DNA of 64,000 nucleotides from Amycolatopsis jejuensis (lineage in GTDB: Bacteria > Actinomycetota > Actinomycetes > Mycobacteriales > Pseudonocardiaceae), in NCBI RefSeq assembly GCF_000717335.1, contig NZ_JNYZ01000001.1:248001-312000 (forward strand), written 5' to 3'. The translations under genes were made by a program, and so were the position numbers. Below are positions 8,077-16,138 of the stretch, piece after piece (position 1 is the stretch's first letter; every line of letters starts with the position of its first letter). The notes beneath the pieces are model-generated. The model saw only the letters and a program-made list of their open reading frames with translations. It was not told where the DNA came from and did no database searches.

Positions 8077-9291
8077 TCAGGACGCCGGCGGGCAGACCGG
8101 CTTGGTGCCGAACGGATCGGCGAACTTGCCGTCCTTGATGGACACCACGAAACCGCACGACACGGTCCGGTTCCCGTTGGTGAAAGTCAGCGGAGCGGTG
8201 AGGCCGTCGACGGTCTCCCCGGACAGCTTGTCGAGCGCGGCAGCGACGTCCGTGGCAGTGGGCGCGTCGGCGAGCTTGCCCGTCTCGGCCGCGCGCTTGA
8301 ACAGCTCACCGCTGGCCCACACTGTCGCGCTCGTGTCCGGGTGCCCGGTGTAGGCGTCTGGTGCTTCGGCCTGCATCACGTCACGGAAGGTTTTGAGCGC
8401 CGGAAGATCGGCGAAATACGGCGCAGTTTCGGTCAGCCCGACGAACCCGCCGAGATTGCTGTTCGTGAGGAACTTGTTCGACAGCTGGCCTGCGACGTAC
8501 GCGGGCCGGTAGTTCTGCTGGCCGCAGGAGTCGATGATCGAAAACGTGGTATCCGGTGGGGCGATGGCGAAAACGAGTTCGGCGTGGGCGTCTTTGAGCG
8601 CCAGACACGGTGCGGCAAAGCTGGGTGCACTCAGCGAGGTCGACTGCACGACCACCGGGACACCCGCCTTTTCGCCGGACTCCTGCATCGCCTTCGCAGT
8701 CTGCCCGCACACCGGTGCCTCGACACACGCCACGACACCGATCGACCGGTACCCGCTTTGCAGTGCAGCCTTCGCGATCAGGCCGGTCGACGTGGCAGCG
8801 CTCGGCACACACGGGTAGAAGTTCTTCTCGGTACCGTAGGGCGGCGACGCGGCCGGTGCGCCACAGATCACCGGGATTCCCGCCTGGGCCAGCGGTTTCG
8901 CCCACGCGCTCGCGACCAGCGAACCACCCTGGACCAGCGCGATGACCTTGTCCCGCACCAATTCGCCCGCCGCCTGCAGCCCCCCGGCCGGCGTGCTCTT
9001 GGAATCCTTGAGGACCAGTTCGAGCTGGTGGCCGTTGATCCCGCCCTGCTGGTTCGTGTGCTTGACCCACGCCTGCAGAACCTGGGCAGTCCCGGCATAA
9101 GCGGCAGCCCCCGGCCCGGTCTGGTCGACGATGGCCCCGATCTTCCACGTCGAGCCCCCACCCGAAGCGGCACCACTACTGCCCGAACAGGCAGCGGCAA
9201 GGAACAACAACATCACCGCGCCGACGGCAGACAACCTCCGGCGGACGCGCAAGGAAACGGCGGAACCCGCCGAACAGGACACGAGTCTCAT
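8077..9291 (-). CDS. branched-chain-type ABC transporter substrate-binding lipoprotein
   Basis: A 404-residue extracytoplasmic binding protein of the LivJ/periplasmic binding type I family. The N-terminus has a basic, hydrophobic signal (MLLFLAAAC) with a lipobox ending at Cys35, followed by a Ser/Gly linker. IGAIVDQTGPGAAAY and the ELVRDKVIALVQGGSLVASAWAKPLAQAG region mark the two-lobed fold. The ATG at 9291 has AGAGG upstream. It is first in the operon and shares TTAAACG site C with the neighbouring LLM genes, suggesting that the importer brings in the substrate those oxidoreductases act on (inference). Confidence 0.9.
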   Translation of the reverse strand: MRLVSCSAGSAVSLRVRRRLSAVGAVMLLFLAAACSGSSGAASGGGSTWKIGAIVDQTGPGAAAYAGTAQVLQAWVKHTNQQGGINGHQLELVLKDSKSTPAGGLQAAGELVRDKVIALVQGGSLVASAWAKPLAQAGIPVICGAPAASPPYGTEKNFYPCVPSAATSTGLIAKAALQSGYRSIGVVACVEAPVCGQTAKAMQESGEKAGVPVVVQSTSLSAPSFAAPCLALKDAHAELVFAIAPPDTTFSIIDSCGQQNYRPAYVAGQLSNKFLTNSNLGGFVGLTETAPYFADLPALKTFRDVMQAEAPDAYTGHPDTSATVWASGELFKRAAETGKLADAPTATDVAAALDKLSGETVDGLTAPLTFTNGNRTVSCGFVVSIKDGKFADPFGTKPVCPPAS

Positions 9292-9343
9292 GATGACCAG
9301 CCTCTTTGCTGGGGGGACATTCGTTGGTGACGCAGACCGTAAT

Positions 9344-9354
9344 CGTTTAAGGCT
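9344..9354 (-). promoter_or_regulatory. TTAAACG site C upstream of the ABC importer
   Basis: The minus strand reads AGCCTTAAACGATTACGG here, 52 bases before the ATG at 9291. The 11-mer AGCCTTAAACG is identical to site A. Spacing to the start (51, 59 and 52 bases for A, B and C) is nearly constant, as expected of a promoter-linked element. Confidence 0.45.
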
Positions 9355-9360
9355 GGGTGC

Positions 9361-9762
9361 GCAAGAGGCCGGGGAGAGACCCGCCGAGGGCGATGATGGG
9401 GTTGGGGCGGTTACCGGACGGGCGAATGGAGGGCGGGCGGAGCGGTGCTGAGCGGGCGGGCGGAGCGGTGCTGGGCGGACGGCCGAAGAGGCGGCGGGAG
9501 CAGTGCTGGGCAGGCGGCTGGAGGAGTGACTGGAGGGGCGGCCGCAGGGGCGGCCGGAGCGGTGCTGGGCAGGCGGCCGAAGAGGCGACCGGAGGGGCAG
9601 CCGGAGCAGTGCTGGGCAGGCGGCCGAAGAGGTGGGCTGGAGGGGCGGCGGGAGGAGTGGCGGGAGGAGCCGGATGGGTGGCGGCTAGGGGGCCGGACGG
9701 GGGCGGCCGGAGCGATGACTGGTGCGGCGGCTGGCGCAGTGCTGGGCGGGTGGGCCTTAGGT
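9361..9762. repeat. G-rich degenerate tandem repeat
   Basis: A gene-free strip with strong purine/G bias on the plus strand. The core GTGCTGGGC(A/G)G recurs at about 9468, 9503, 9560, 9608 and 9738, with a variant GTGCTGAGC at 9445; several copies are followed by GGCGGCCGAAGAGG. Open frames across it encode only Pro/Ala- or Gly/Arg-rich low-complexity peptides, so I do not call a gene. Units differ in length, suggesting an old expanded repeat. Confidence 0.6.
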
Positions 9763-9819
9763 GGCCACGGTTAGTGGCCACGGTTCATGGCCACGGTTCA
9801 TGGCCACGGTTCATGGCCA
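9763..9819. repeat. 13-bp tandem repeat, four copies
   Basis: The unit GGCCACGGTTCAT is repeated at 9763-9775 (with AGT at its end), 9776-9788, 9789-9801 and 9802-9814, followed by a partial GGCCA. The last three copies are identical, which suggests recent slippage. It lies in the strip between the ABC importer and the LysR gene. Confidence 0.85.
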
Positions 9820-9909
9820 GGATCTGTGACGGTGCCGTGAACCGTCGCCTCCCCTGGGCCAGATTCGGGGCCATCGGCCCCCGAATCTCGCCCCCGGCGT
9901 CCATCCTCG

Positions 9910-9965
9910 GGTCCCCGGTCCCGGGTCTCCCACACCGGCCGCATCGCCGGTCCCCGGTCCCGGGT
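9910..9965. repeat. GGTCCCCGGTCCCGGGT direct repeat pair
   Basis: The 17-mer GGTCCCCGGTCCCGGGT occurs at 9910-9926 and again at 9949-9965, each followed by (C/T)TCCC. Related CCGGTC words continue to about 10018. No coding function is visible. Confidence 0.6.
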
Positions 9966-10038
9966 TTCCCGGCTCCGGCCTCCCTCGCCGGTCGCCGGAT
10001 CTCTCCGGTCTCCGGTCATGCGGCGCTGATGTCGAAAT

Positions 10039-10045
10039 CGTTTAA
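10039..10045 (-). promoter_or_regulatory. TTAAACG site D without an evident gene
   Basis: The minus strand reads GTTAAACGATTTCGAC, close to site C (TTAAACGATTACGG). Downstream on that strand is only the repeat strip, and no credible start codon with a gene follows. It may be the promoter of a lost gene or a chance match. Confidence 0.25.
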
Positions 10046-10245
10046 CACGATGCCTGTGGCCTTGACCGCGTCGGAGCGGGAACCGTTGTGCCGCAGCGGC
10101 TTCCGGACTGACGTCCGAGCTTCGTATGGCAAGACCGACCGGCACCCAGCCCGCGCGTGGACCATCACACCGCGTGCCTCGTCGACGATCGTGGCTGGGT
10201 CCTCGCGCGACGTCCGCCCGCAAGGAGGCACCGCGCGAGTCATCG

Positions 10246-11133
10246 TCAGCTCGAGAGCCCCTCCGCCCACCGCAGAGCCTCGTCCACCAGTGCGGTCACC
10301 GGTGGGCTCGTCGTCTGGTGGTGCACCAGCCACAGCGGGACCCGGACCGGCGGGTCGAGGCCGACCATGTGCGCGCCGGCGGCGGTGGCCAGGCTTCGCC
10401 AGGCTTTGGGCAAAAACGACACCCCGATTCCTTCCACCACGAGTGGCAGGATCGCTTCCCGGTGCCCGACCTCCACGGCTGCCTGCAGATCACCCACTTC
10501 GACGCTGAACCGGTCGAACAGACCCCGCATCAGGGTGTCCGGTGGCGCCACCACGAAGCGCCGCCCGCGGAGCATCGGGGCGGGGACCCTGCCGGTGCCT
10601 GCGAGGTCGGAATCCGGGGGCAGCAACAACATCATCTCGGCGTCCCCGAGCTGGGTCGCCACGAGATCCTTGCCGGTCGGGCGGGCCTCGTGGCCGAGGA
10701 TGCCCGCATCGCAGCGGCGGGAGAGGACCTGCGTGACCACCTGCCGCGCGTTCTCCGCGCTGACCTCCTCGACCGTGACTCCCGGATGGCGGTGCTGCAA
10801 GGACTTGATGATGGGGACGAGCGGTTCGATCGACGGGGCGGACGTCACCGCCACCGAGACCCGTCCGGCGACCCCGCGGACGCCGGCCGCCAGTGACGTC
10901 AGTGCCTCGATCTCCCGCAGCACGACGCGGGACCGCGCCGCCATTTCCTCGGCCAGCTCGGTGGGGATCAGGCCCGTGCTGGTGCGGCGGAAGAGCGCCG
11001 AACCGCATTCCCGTTCGAGCCGCCGGATGGCTCGCGTGACCGCGGGCTGGGACACCTTCATCGCGGCCGCGGCCCTGGTGACGTTGCGATGCTCCACCAG
11101 CGCCACCAGGTAGCTCATCTGATACCGCTCCAC
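10246..11133 (-). CDS. LysR family transcriptional regulator
   Basis: A 295-residue LysR-type regulator. The N-terminal winged helix-turn-helix reads VALVEHRNVTRAAAAMKVSQ followed by PAVTRAIRRLERE; the effector domain begins near residue 90. I start at the GTG at 11133 because GAGAGG lies 9 bases upstream; an ATG five codons later is an alternative. It is divergent from the DUF3604-ABC-peptidase operon at 11239, the standard arrangement for a LysR regulator controlling its neighbour in response to a pathway compound. The 105-base intergenic region holds AATACC-CACC-GGTTAT (11148-11163), a plausible binding half-site pair. Confidence 0.9.
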   Translation of the reverse strand: MERYQMSYLVALVEHRNVTRAAAAMKVSQPAVTRAIRRLERECGSALFRRTSTGLIPTELAEEMAARSRVVLREIEALTSLAAGVRGVAGRVSVAVTSAPSIEPLVPIIKSLQHRHPGVTVEEVSAENARQVVTQVLSRRCDAGILGHEARPTGKDLVATQLGDAEMMLLLPPDSDLAGTGRVPAPMLRGRRFVVAPPDTLMRGLFDRFSVEVGDLQAAVEVGHREAILPLVVEGIGVSFLPKAWRSLATAAGAHMVGLDPPVRVPLWLVHHQTTSPPVTALVDEALRWAEGLSS

Positions 11134-11147
11134 GACGCACCTCTCGT

Positions 11148-11163
11148 AATACCCACCGGTTAT
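11148..11163. promoter_or_regulatory. possible LysR operator in divergent promoter
   Basis: AATACCCACCGGTTAT is an imperfect inverted repeat midway between the LysR start (11133) and the operon start (11239). LysR proteins commonly bind such imperfect dyads next to their own gene. The call rests on position and weak symmetry only. Confidence 0.25.
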
Positions 11164-11238
11164 GCACAGGCCTACCAAACGGCATTAGACGTTATCCCGG
11201 ACCGGCTGTCTACTGGGCTCCACTGCAAGGAGGCACGA

Positions 11239-13458
11239 ATGACAAGCAGCGTGGATGCGGCTCGCGCGCTCACCACGAGCCGAGCACAGCCCTGGCCGTC
11301 CGGGCAGGTGGGACGGGTCGCGCTCACCCCCGCCGACCCGGTCGTGGCCGGTGGGTTCGCGACGTGGACAGTGCGCTACGAAGTGGGTCCGTACGGGATG
11401 GACGACGGTGGCGGGCTGAAACTGCTCTTCCCGATCCCGTCGGACCGGGGAGTCCCCCAGTTCACCCGCCCCTCGGGGCCGGACTACACGACCGTCCGCA
11501 CTTCGGGCACCGCCCGGGTCCGCGCCCGCTACGCCACCAAACTGCACACCCGGCCGTGGGTGAAAGGCATCGCGGTGGACGTCGAGGACGGTCCGCTCGC
11601 TCCCGGCGACATCATCGAGGTCGTCATCGGGGACACCGGCCAAGGCAGCCCCGGCGCGGCGGTCCAGAGCTATCGCGAACCGGCGGCCACGATCAGGGTG
11701 ATGGTCGACCCGTTCGCGACCAACGTCTACTACGACGTCCCGGGCAGCACCGGGCACCCGGTCGTCGCCGGTCCGGCCACGGCCCTCGTGGCGATCGCGC
11801 CTTCCCAAGCCCGCCAAGGGGAATCGGCCGCCGTGTCCGTCCGGGCAATCGACCGTTACGGCAATGTGGCGGCCCAGGTCTCCGGCGCGCTGACGGTCCG
11901 TGCCGGCGGTGCGGTGGTCGCCACCGGCACCCTCGTGGACGGCATGACTCGCGTCGAAGTACCGATCTCGGCGAGCGGGGTGCTCCGCCTGCGGGTCGAC
12001 CATCCCGGCTCGGGGCTGACCACCGAGACCAATCCCCTGGTGGTCGGCCGCGAAATGCCCCTCCGCTGGGGAGACACCCAGGGACAGACCGGGGAAACCG
12101 TGGGCTCCGGCTCGCTGGACGACTTCTTCCACTACGCCAAGGATGCGGCCGCGCTGGACTTCGTCACGCACAGCGCGAACGACTTCCAGGTCGAGGACGC
12201 CTTCTACGCCGAAGTACTGCGCACCACCGACCGGTTCACCGCCGCTGGGACGTTCGTGGCCTTCGCCGGATTCGAGTGGTCCGGCAACACGCCGGTCGGC
12301 GGCGACCACAACGTGCTCTACGCCGACAACCAGCACGCGCCGCTGCTGCGGTCCAGCCGGGCGCTGGTCCAGGACAGCCCGGAGGACGGAACCGACCGCC
12401 GCACCATCGGCGACGTCGCGAAAACCCTGCGGCGCGACGGGATCCACGCCATCTGTGTCGCCCACGTCGGCGGCCGCGTCGCGGACCTGGCCCAGATCGA
12501 CCCCGCGGTCACCCCGGTGCTGGAGATCGTGTCCGTGCACGGCTGGTTCGAGTGGTTCGCACTCGACGCACTCCGGCTGGGCCACCGGGTCGGGTTCGTG
12601 GGCGCGAGTGACGACCACTCCGGGCGGCCAGGGGCGAGCTTCCCGAGCCTGCCCCTCTTCGGCGTCCGCAGCGGGCTCGCCGCCGTCCGGGGCGGCGACC
12701 TCACCCGGACCGGGATCCTCCGCGCACTCGAACAACGGCACTGCTATGCGACCACCGGAGAACGGATCGTCCTCGACGTCCGCCACGGCGGCCACCGCAT
12801 GGGCGACGCCTGGGACGCGCCGTCGGACCAGCCGCCGCGGTTCGACGTCACCGTGCACGGCACGAGCGGGATCGAACGGATCGACCTGATGGATGCCGGC
12901 GGGGTCGTGGACACCTGGCGGCCTGGCCCGGGTATCCGCGGCGGGCGCCTGCGCGTGTCCTGGCGAGGTGCCCGCAGCCGCTACCGCAACCGGGTCCAGA
13001 ACTGGGACGGCACCCTGCACGTCCGCGGTGCCCGTATCACGAGCGCCACCGAATGGGCCTTCGACCATCCCGACCACGGCATCGTCAAGCAGGACAACGA
13101 AACCGTGTCGTGGCGCAGCTCGACGAACGGGGACCACGACGGCCTGATCCTCACCTTCGACGAGGTACCCGAGGACATCCGTCTCCACGCCGGTGACGTC
13201 GACCTGACCGTCCCGATGGCCGAGCTGGGACCGGATCCGGTGGAGTACGCACTCGACGGCGGGGTCGACCGCGCGGTCGAGGTGTGCTGGCTCCCGGAGC
13301 CGTCGTCCCCGGCGGACGTCGAAACTGCCCTCACCCCGTCCCGCCATCGCGCGGGCGGCAATGCCTGGCTGGTCCGGGTCACCCAGGAGGACGGGCACCG
13401 CGCCTGGAGCAGTCCCCTGTTCGTCGACCTCCGTTCCGCGGATGGGAGTTCCCGATGA
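11239..13458 (+). CDS. DUF3604 domain protein (PHP-like metallohydrolase)
   Basis: A 739-residue protein with an N-terminal beta-rich region (to about 260) and a DUF3604 domain (about 270-560). The latter has FVTHSAN, VAFAGFEWSG, GGDHNVLY, ICVAHVGGR and FVGASDDHSG, a series of His/Asp/Glu motifs like those of PHP metal-dependent hydrolases. No signal peptide is seen. Start: ATG at 11239 after AAGGAGG at good spacing. It is first in a five-gene operon and its stop overlaps the next ATG. The family has no settled reaction; linked to an SsuABC-like importer, it probably attacks the imported compound (inference). Confidence 0.85.
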   Translation: MTSSVDAARALTTSRAQPWPSGQVGRVALTPADPVVAGGFATWTVRYEVGPYGMDDGGGLKLLFPIPSDRGVPQFTRPSGPDYTTVRTSGTARVRARYATKLHTRPWVKGIAVDVEDGPLAPGDIIEVVIGDTGQGSPGAAVQSYREPAATIRVMVDPFATNVYYDVPGSTGHPVVAGPATALVAIAPSQARQGESAAVSVRAIDRYGNVAAQVSGALTVRAGGAVVATGTLVDGMTRVEVPISASGVLRLRVDHPGSGLTTETNPLVVGREMPLRWGDTQGQTGETVGSGSLDDFFHYAKDAAALDFVTHSANDFQVEDAFYAEVLRTTDRFTAAGTFVAFAGFEWSGNTPVGGDHNVLYADNQHAPLLRSSRALVQDSPEDGTDRRTIGDVAKTLRRDGIHAICVAHVGGRVADLAQIDPAVTPVLEIVSVHGWFEWFALDALRLGHRVGFVGASDDHSGRPGASFPSLPLFGVRSGLAAVRGGDLTRTGILRALEQRHCYATTGERIVLDVRHGGHRMGDAWDAPSDQPPRFDVTVHGTSGIERIDLMDAGGVVDTWRPGPGIRGGRLRVSWRGARSRYRNRVQNWDGTLHVRGARITSATEWAFDHPDHGIVKQDNETVSWRSSTNGDHDGLILTFDEVPEDIRLHAGDVDLTVPMAELGPDPVEYALDGGVDRAVEVCWLPEPSSPADVETALTPSRHRAGGNAWLVRVTQEDGHRAWSSPLFVDLRSADGSSR

Positions 13459-14501
13459 ACCGACACCGCCGTTTCGCGTTCCGGCTCGCCGCGGGAACGC
13501 TCGCCACCGCAGTGCTGGTGTCCGGCTGCACTGCAGGCAGCTCCGGAAAGGACCCGGTCACCCTCTCCGTACAACCCGGGACCGGCGTGAGCACCCTCAT
13601 CGAAATCGCGGCCCAGCAAGGGTTCTTCACCGACGCCGGCCTCGACGTCGAGCTCACCACCGTCGAGGCCGGGCCCGGCGCGGCGACGGCACTCGCTTCC
13701 GGCAGCGTCGACGTGGCCACCAACGCACCCGAGGTGTTCACCCCGATGGTGGACAAGGGCACCGACCTCCAGCTCGTGGCAGGCCAGACCCGCACGGTGG
13801 GAATGCTGGCCGCCACGAAGAACGTGATCGGATCGGAGAAATTCCCGGCGTCCGTTCGCGCGTTGAAGGGCAAGAAGGTCGCCGTCACCGCGCTCAGCTC
13901 GACGACCCAGCGGCTGGTCGAAATGCTGCTGAAGGCGGCCGGGATGGCGCCGGACTCCGTCGACTTCGTCGCGGCCGGCGCCTCGGTCGACAAGGCGCTG
14001 CTGGCCGGCCGGGTCGACGCCGCGCTGGTCACCGGGCCGCAGATCCAGCGGGTCCTGCGCCCCGGGACGGTCCCGGTGGTGGACCTGCGGACCCCGCAAT
14101 CGTGTCCGGCGGGTGTTTCCCCCTGCGGGATCGCCCAGGTCGGCATGTGGGCCAAAGCGTCGTGGGTGAAGGGGCACGGCGAGCAGGTCACCAAGATCCA
14201 GGGAGCGATCGCGCGGGCCGACGCCTGGGTCCACGATCCCGCGAACCGCGCCGCGGCGGTCGGGTTCATCGGCCGCCAGCTCGGGGACGGAGCGCCCGCC
14301 GCCGAGCGCGAGGAGTACGCAAGCAGCCAGCTCGACGTCCTCACCTCGGTCTTTCCGCGGAACGACCTCGCCACCTGGCTCCGGTTCGACGCGGACAACG
14401 GCATCACCAAGCAGCACCTGGACGTGGCGAAGCTCCTGGCCGACGGCGTCGCGCAGAACGCCGGGGATGTCCGTGCGCAAGTATCGGCAGGCAAGAAATG
14501 A
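13455..14501 (+). CDS. SsuA/THI5-like ABC substrate-binding lipoprotein
   Basis: A 348-residue binding protein of the nitrate/sulfonate/taurine (NMT1/THI5-like) family. A signal peptide ends at a lipobox VLVSGC near residue 25. STLIEIAAQQGFFTDAGLDVEL and ALASGSVDVATNAPEVFTP are the family's usual start-of-domain and ligand-loop motifs. Its ATG overlaps the DUF3604 stop by four bases and its stop overlaps the ATPase ATG. Relatives bind sulfonates, nitriles, pyrimidine precursors or aromatic acids, so the ligand is open. Confidence 0.88.
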   Translation: MNRHRRFAFRLAAGTLATAVLVSGCTAGSSGKDPVTLSVQPGTGVSTLIEIAAQQGFFTDAGLDVELTTVEAGPGAATALASGSVDVATNAPEVFTPMVDKGTDLQLVAGQTRTVGMLAATKNVIGSEKFPASVRALKGKKVAVTALSSTTQRLVEMLLKAAGMAPDSVDFVAAGASVDKALLAGRVDAALVTGPQIQRVLRPGTVPVVDLRTPQSCPAGVSPCGIAQVGMWAKASWVKGHGEQVTKIQGAIARADAWVHDPANRAAAVGFIGRQLGDGAPAAEREEYASSQLDVLTSVFPRNDLATWLRFDADNGITKQHLDVAKLLADGVAQNAGDVRAQVSAGKK

Positions 14502-15310
14502 CGCAATTTCTCAGCCACTCCAAGGAAACTGCCCGGGACACCGCCGGGCAGCCTGCCGTGCACGCGCACGACGTCGGGCTCACCGTGCCCGGCCACGACC
14601 TGCCCATTATCAGCGGCGTGTCGCTCGACGTGCGGAAGGGCGAGTTCGTCGCGCTCGTCGGACCCAGCGGGTCCGGCAAGACCACGTTCCTCAACATCGT
14701 CGCCGGTCTGCAGGGCTACACCTCGGGTGAGGTGCTGGTGCGCGGCGAACCTCCCCGCCGGGGGCGCCCGGACGCGGCGTACGCGCTGGCGCGGGACGCA
14801 CTCCTGCCGTGGCGGACCGCGCGCGGCAACGTGGAGCTTGCCCTGCAAGTGCGCGGGATGAAGAAGGCCGAACGCCGTGAGCGGGCCCAAGCGGCGCTGG
14901 AGCGCGTCGGGCTCGGCGATGCCGCCGACCGGTACCGATCCCAGCTCTCGCAAGGGATGCGGCAGCGCGTGGCGCTGGCCCGGACCCTGGTGACCGAGCC
15001 GTCGTTCCTGCTACTGGACGAACCGTTCGCCGCACTCGACGCGCAGACCCGGCTCTTGATGCAGCAGCACCTCCTGGAGCTCCTCGAACAATTCGACGGC
15101 ACCATGCTCGTGGTCACCCATGACATCGGCGAAGCCATCACCCTCGCCGACCGCGTGGTCGTCTTCTCCCAGCGCCCCGGGCACGTCATCAAGGAGTACC
15201 CGGTCGGTTTCCCCCGCCCTCGCAACGCTGTGGAGCTGCGCGCCGAACCCAGGTTCGGCGAACTGTTCGAAGAGATCTGGTCCGACATTTCCGCGGAGAT
15301 GAAGCCATGA
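14498..15310 (+). CDS. SsuB/TauB-like ABC transporter ATPase
   Basis: A 270-residue ATPase for the adjacent permease. Walker A VGPSGSGKTTFLN is near residue 55, the signature region reads LSQGMRQRVALARTL, and Walker B is FLLLDEPFAALDAQTR followed by VVTHDIGEA. The signature has SQGM rather than the canonical SGGQ, a common variant in this family. The ATG at 14498 overlaps the preceding stop, and the stop overlaps the permease ATG at 15307, so the three transporter genes are translationally coupled. Confidence 0.92.
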   Translation: MTQFLSHSKETARDTAGQPAVHAHDVGLTVPGHDLPIISGVSLDVRKGEFVALVGPSGSGKTTFLNIVAGLQGYTSGEVLVRGEPPRRGRPDAAYALARDALLPWRTARGNVELALQVRGMKKAERRERAQAALERVGLGDAADRYRSQLSQGMRQRVALARTLVTEPSFLLLDEPFAALDAQTRLLMQQHLLELLEQFDGTMLVVTHDIGEAITLADRVVVFSQRPGHVIKEYPVGFPRPRNAVELRAEPRFGELFEEIWSDISAEMKP

Positions 15311-16134
15311 GTGACGTCAGGACACGAGAGCCCGGCTCGGTGCGCGCCCGCCGGACAGCCGGTTCCGGACGGGTATGGGCGTTGCGGATCGGCCTCGTCG
15401 CGGTGTTCGTCGCGGTCTGGCAGGCGGCCGTTTCCTGGGGACTCGTCGACCCGACCTTCGTCGGCACCCCCGGCGGTACGCTGCGCGAGTTCGTGGCCCA
15501 GTTCGGCACCTCGACCGTGACCATCCACCTGTACACCACCTTGGTCGAGACGATCGTCGGGTTCGCGCTGGCGGTGACGTCCGGGTTCCTCGTGGGCGTG
15601 GTGCTGAGCCGCATCCGTGCGCTGCACCGGGCGGTCTCCCCGCTCATCACCGCCGCCAACAGCCTGCCGCGCGTTGCGCTGGCCCCGCTCTTCATCCTCT
15701 GGTTCGGGCTCGGGCCGTCCGGAAAGATCGCGCTGGTCGTCAGCTTCGTCTTCTTCGTCATGCTCACCACGACCATCGCCGGATTCACCCAGCCCAACGC
15801 CGACTTCGAACTGCTCGCCGGGAGCCTCGGCGTCTCCTGGCGGCAACAGGTGCTGTGGTTCATGCTTCCCGCGGCGCTGCCGACCCTCCTGGCCGGGCTG
15901 GAACTCTCGCTCGTCTACTCCTTCCTCGGGGCGGTGTCCGGTGAGATCATCGGCGGGAAAGCAGGACTCGGGGTCTTGCTGACGACGTACTCCAACGCGT
16001 TCGAACTCGACAAGTTCCTGGCGGTCCTGCTGCTGCTCGTGCTCATCTCGACCGCGGCCGTGCAAGCCATGCGCCTGCTCACCGCTCCCCTGGTCCGCTG
16101 GCACCAGGCCGAAACCATGAACGCCGAGGCGTAA
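15307..16134 (+). CDS. SsuC-like ABC transporter permease
   Basis: A 275-residue inner-membrane permease with about six hydrophobic segments. The EAA-type coupling loop appears around residues 165-190 (FELLAGSLGVSWRQQVLWFM) and the segment NSLPRVALAPLFILWFGLG is characteristic of the nitrate/sulfonate/taurine permease family. It completes the importer formed with the two preceding genes. The start overlaps the ATPase stop; the stop is 4 bases before the S9 peptidase ATG, so all five genes form one operon. Confidence 0.92.
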   Translation: MSDVRTREPGSVRARRTAGSGRVWALRIGLVAVFVAVWQAAVSWGLVDPTFVGTPGGTLREFVAQFGTSTVTIHLYTTLVETIVGFALAVTSGFLVGVVLSRIRALHRAVSPLITAANSLPRVALAPLFILWFGLGPSGKIALVVSFVFFVMLTTTIAGFTQPNADFELLAGSLGVSWRQQVLWFMLPAALPTLLAGLELSLVYSFLGAVSGEIIGGKAGLGVLLTTYSNAFELDKFLAVLLLLVLISTAAVQAMRLLTAPLVRWHQAETMNAEA

Positions 16135-16138
16135 CCCC

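Noticed and set aside
9347..10508. Several open frames across the repeat strip
   Set aside because: They encode only repeat-derived Gly/Arg or Pro/Ala peptides with no ribosome site and no conserved features.
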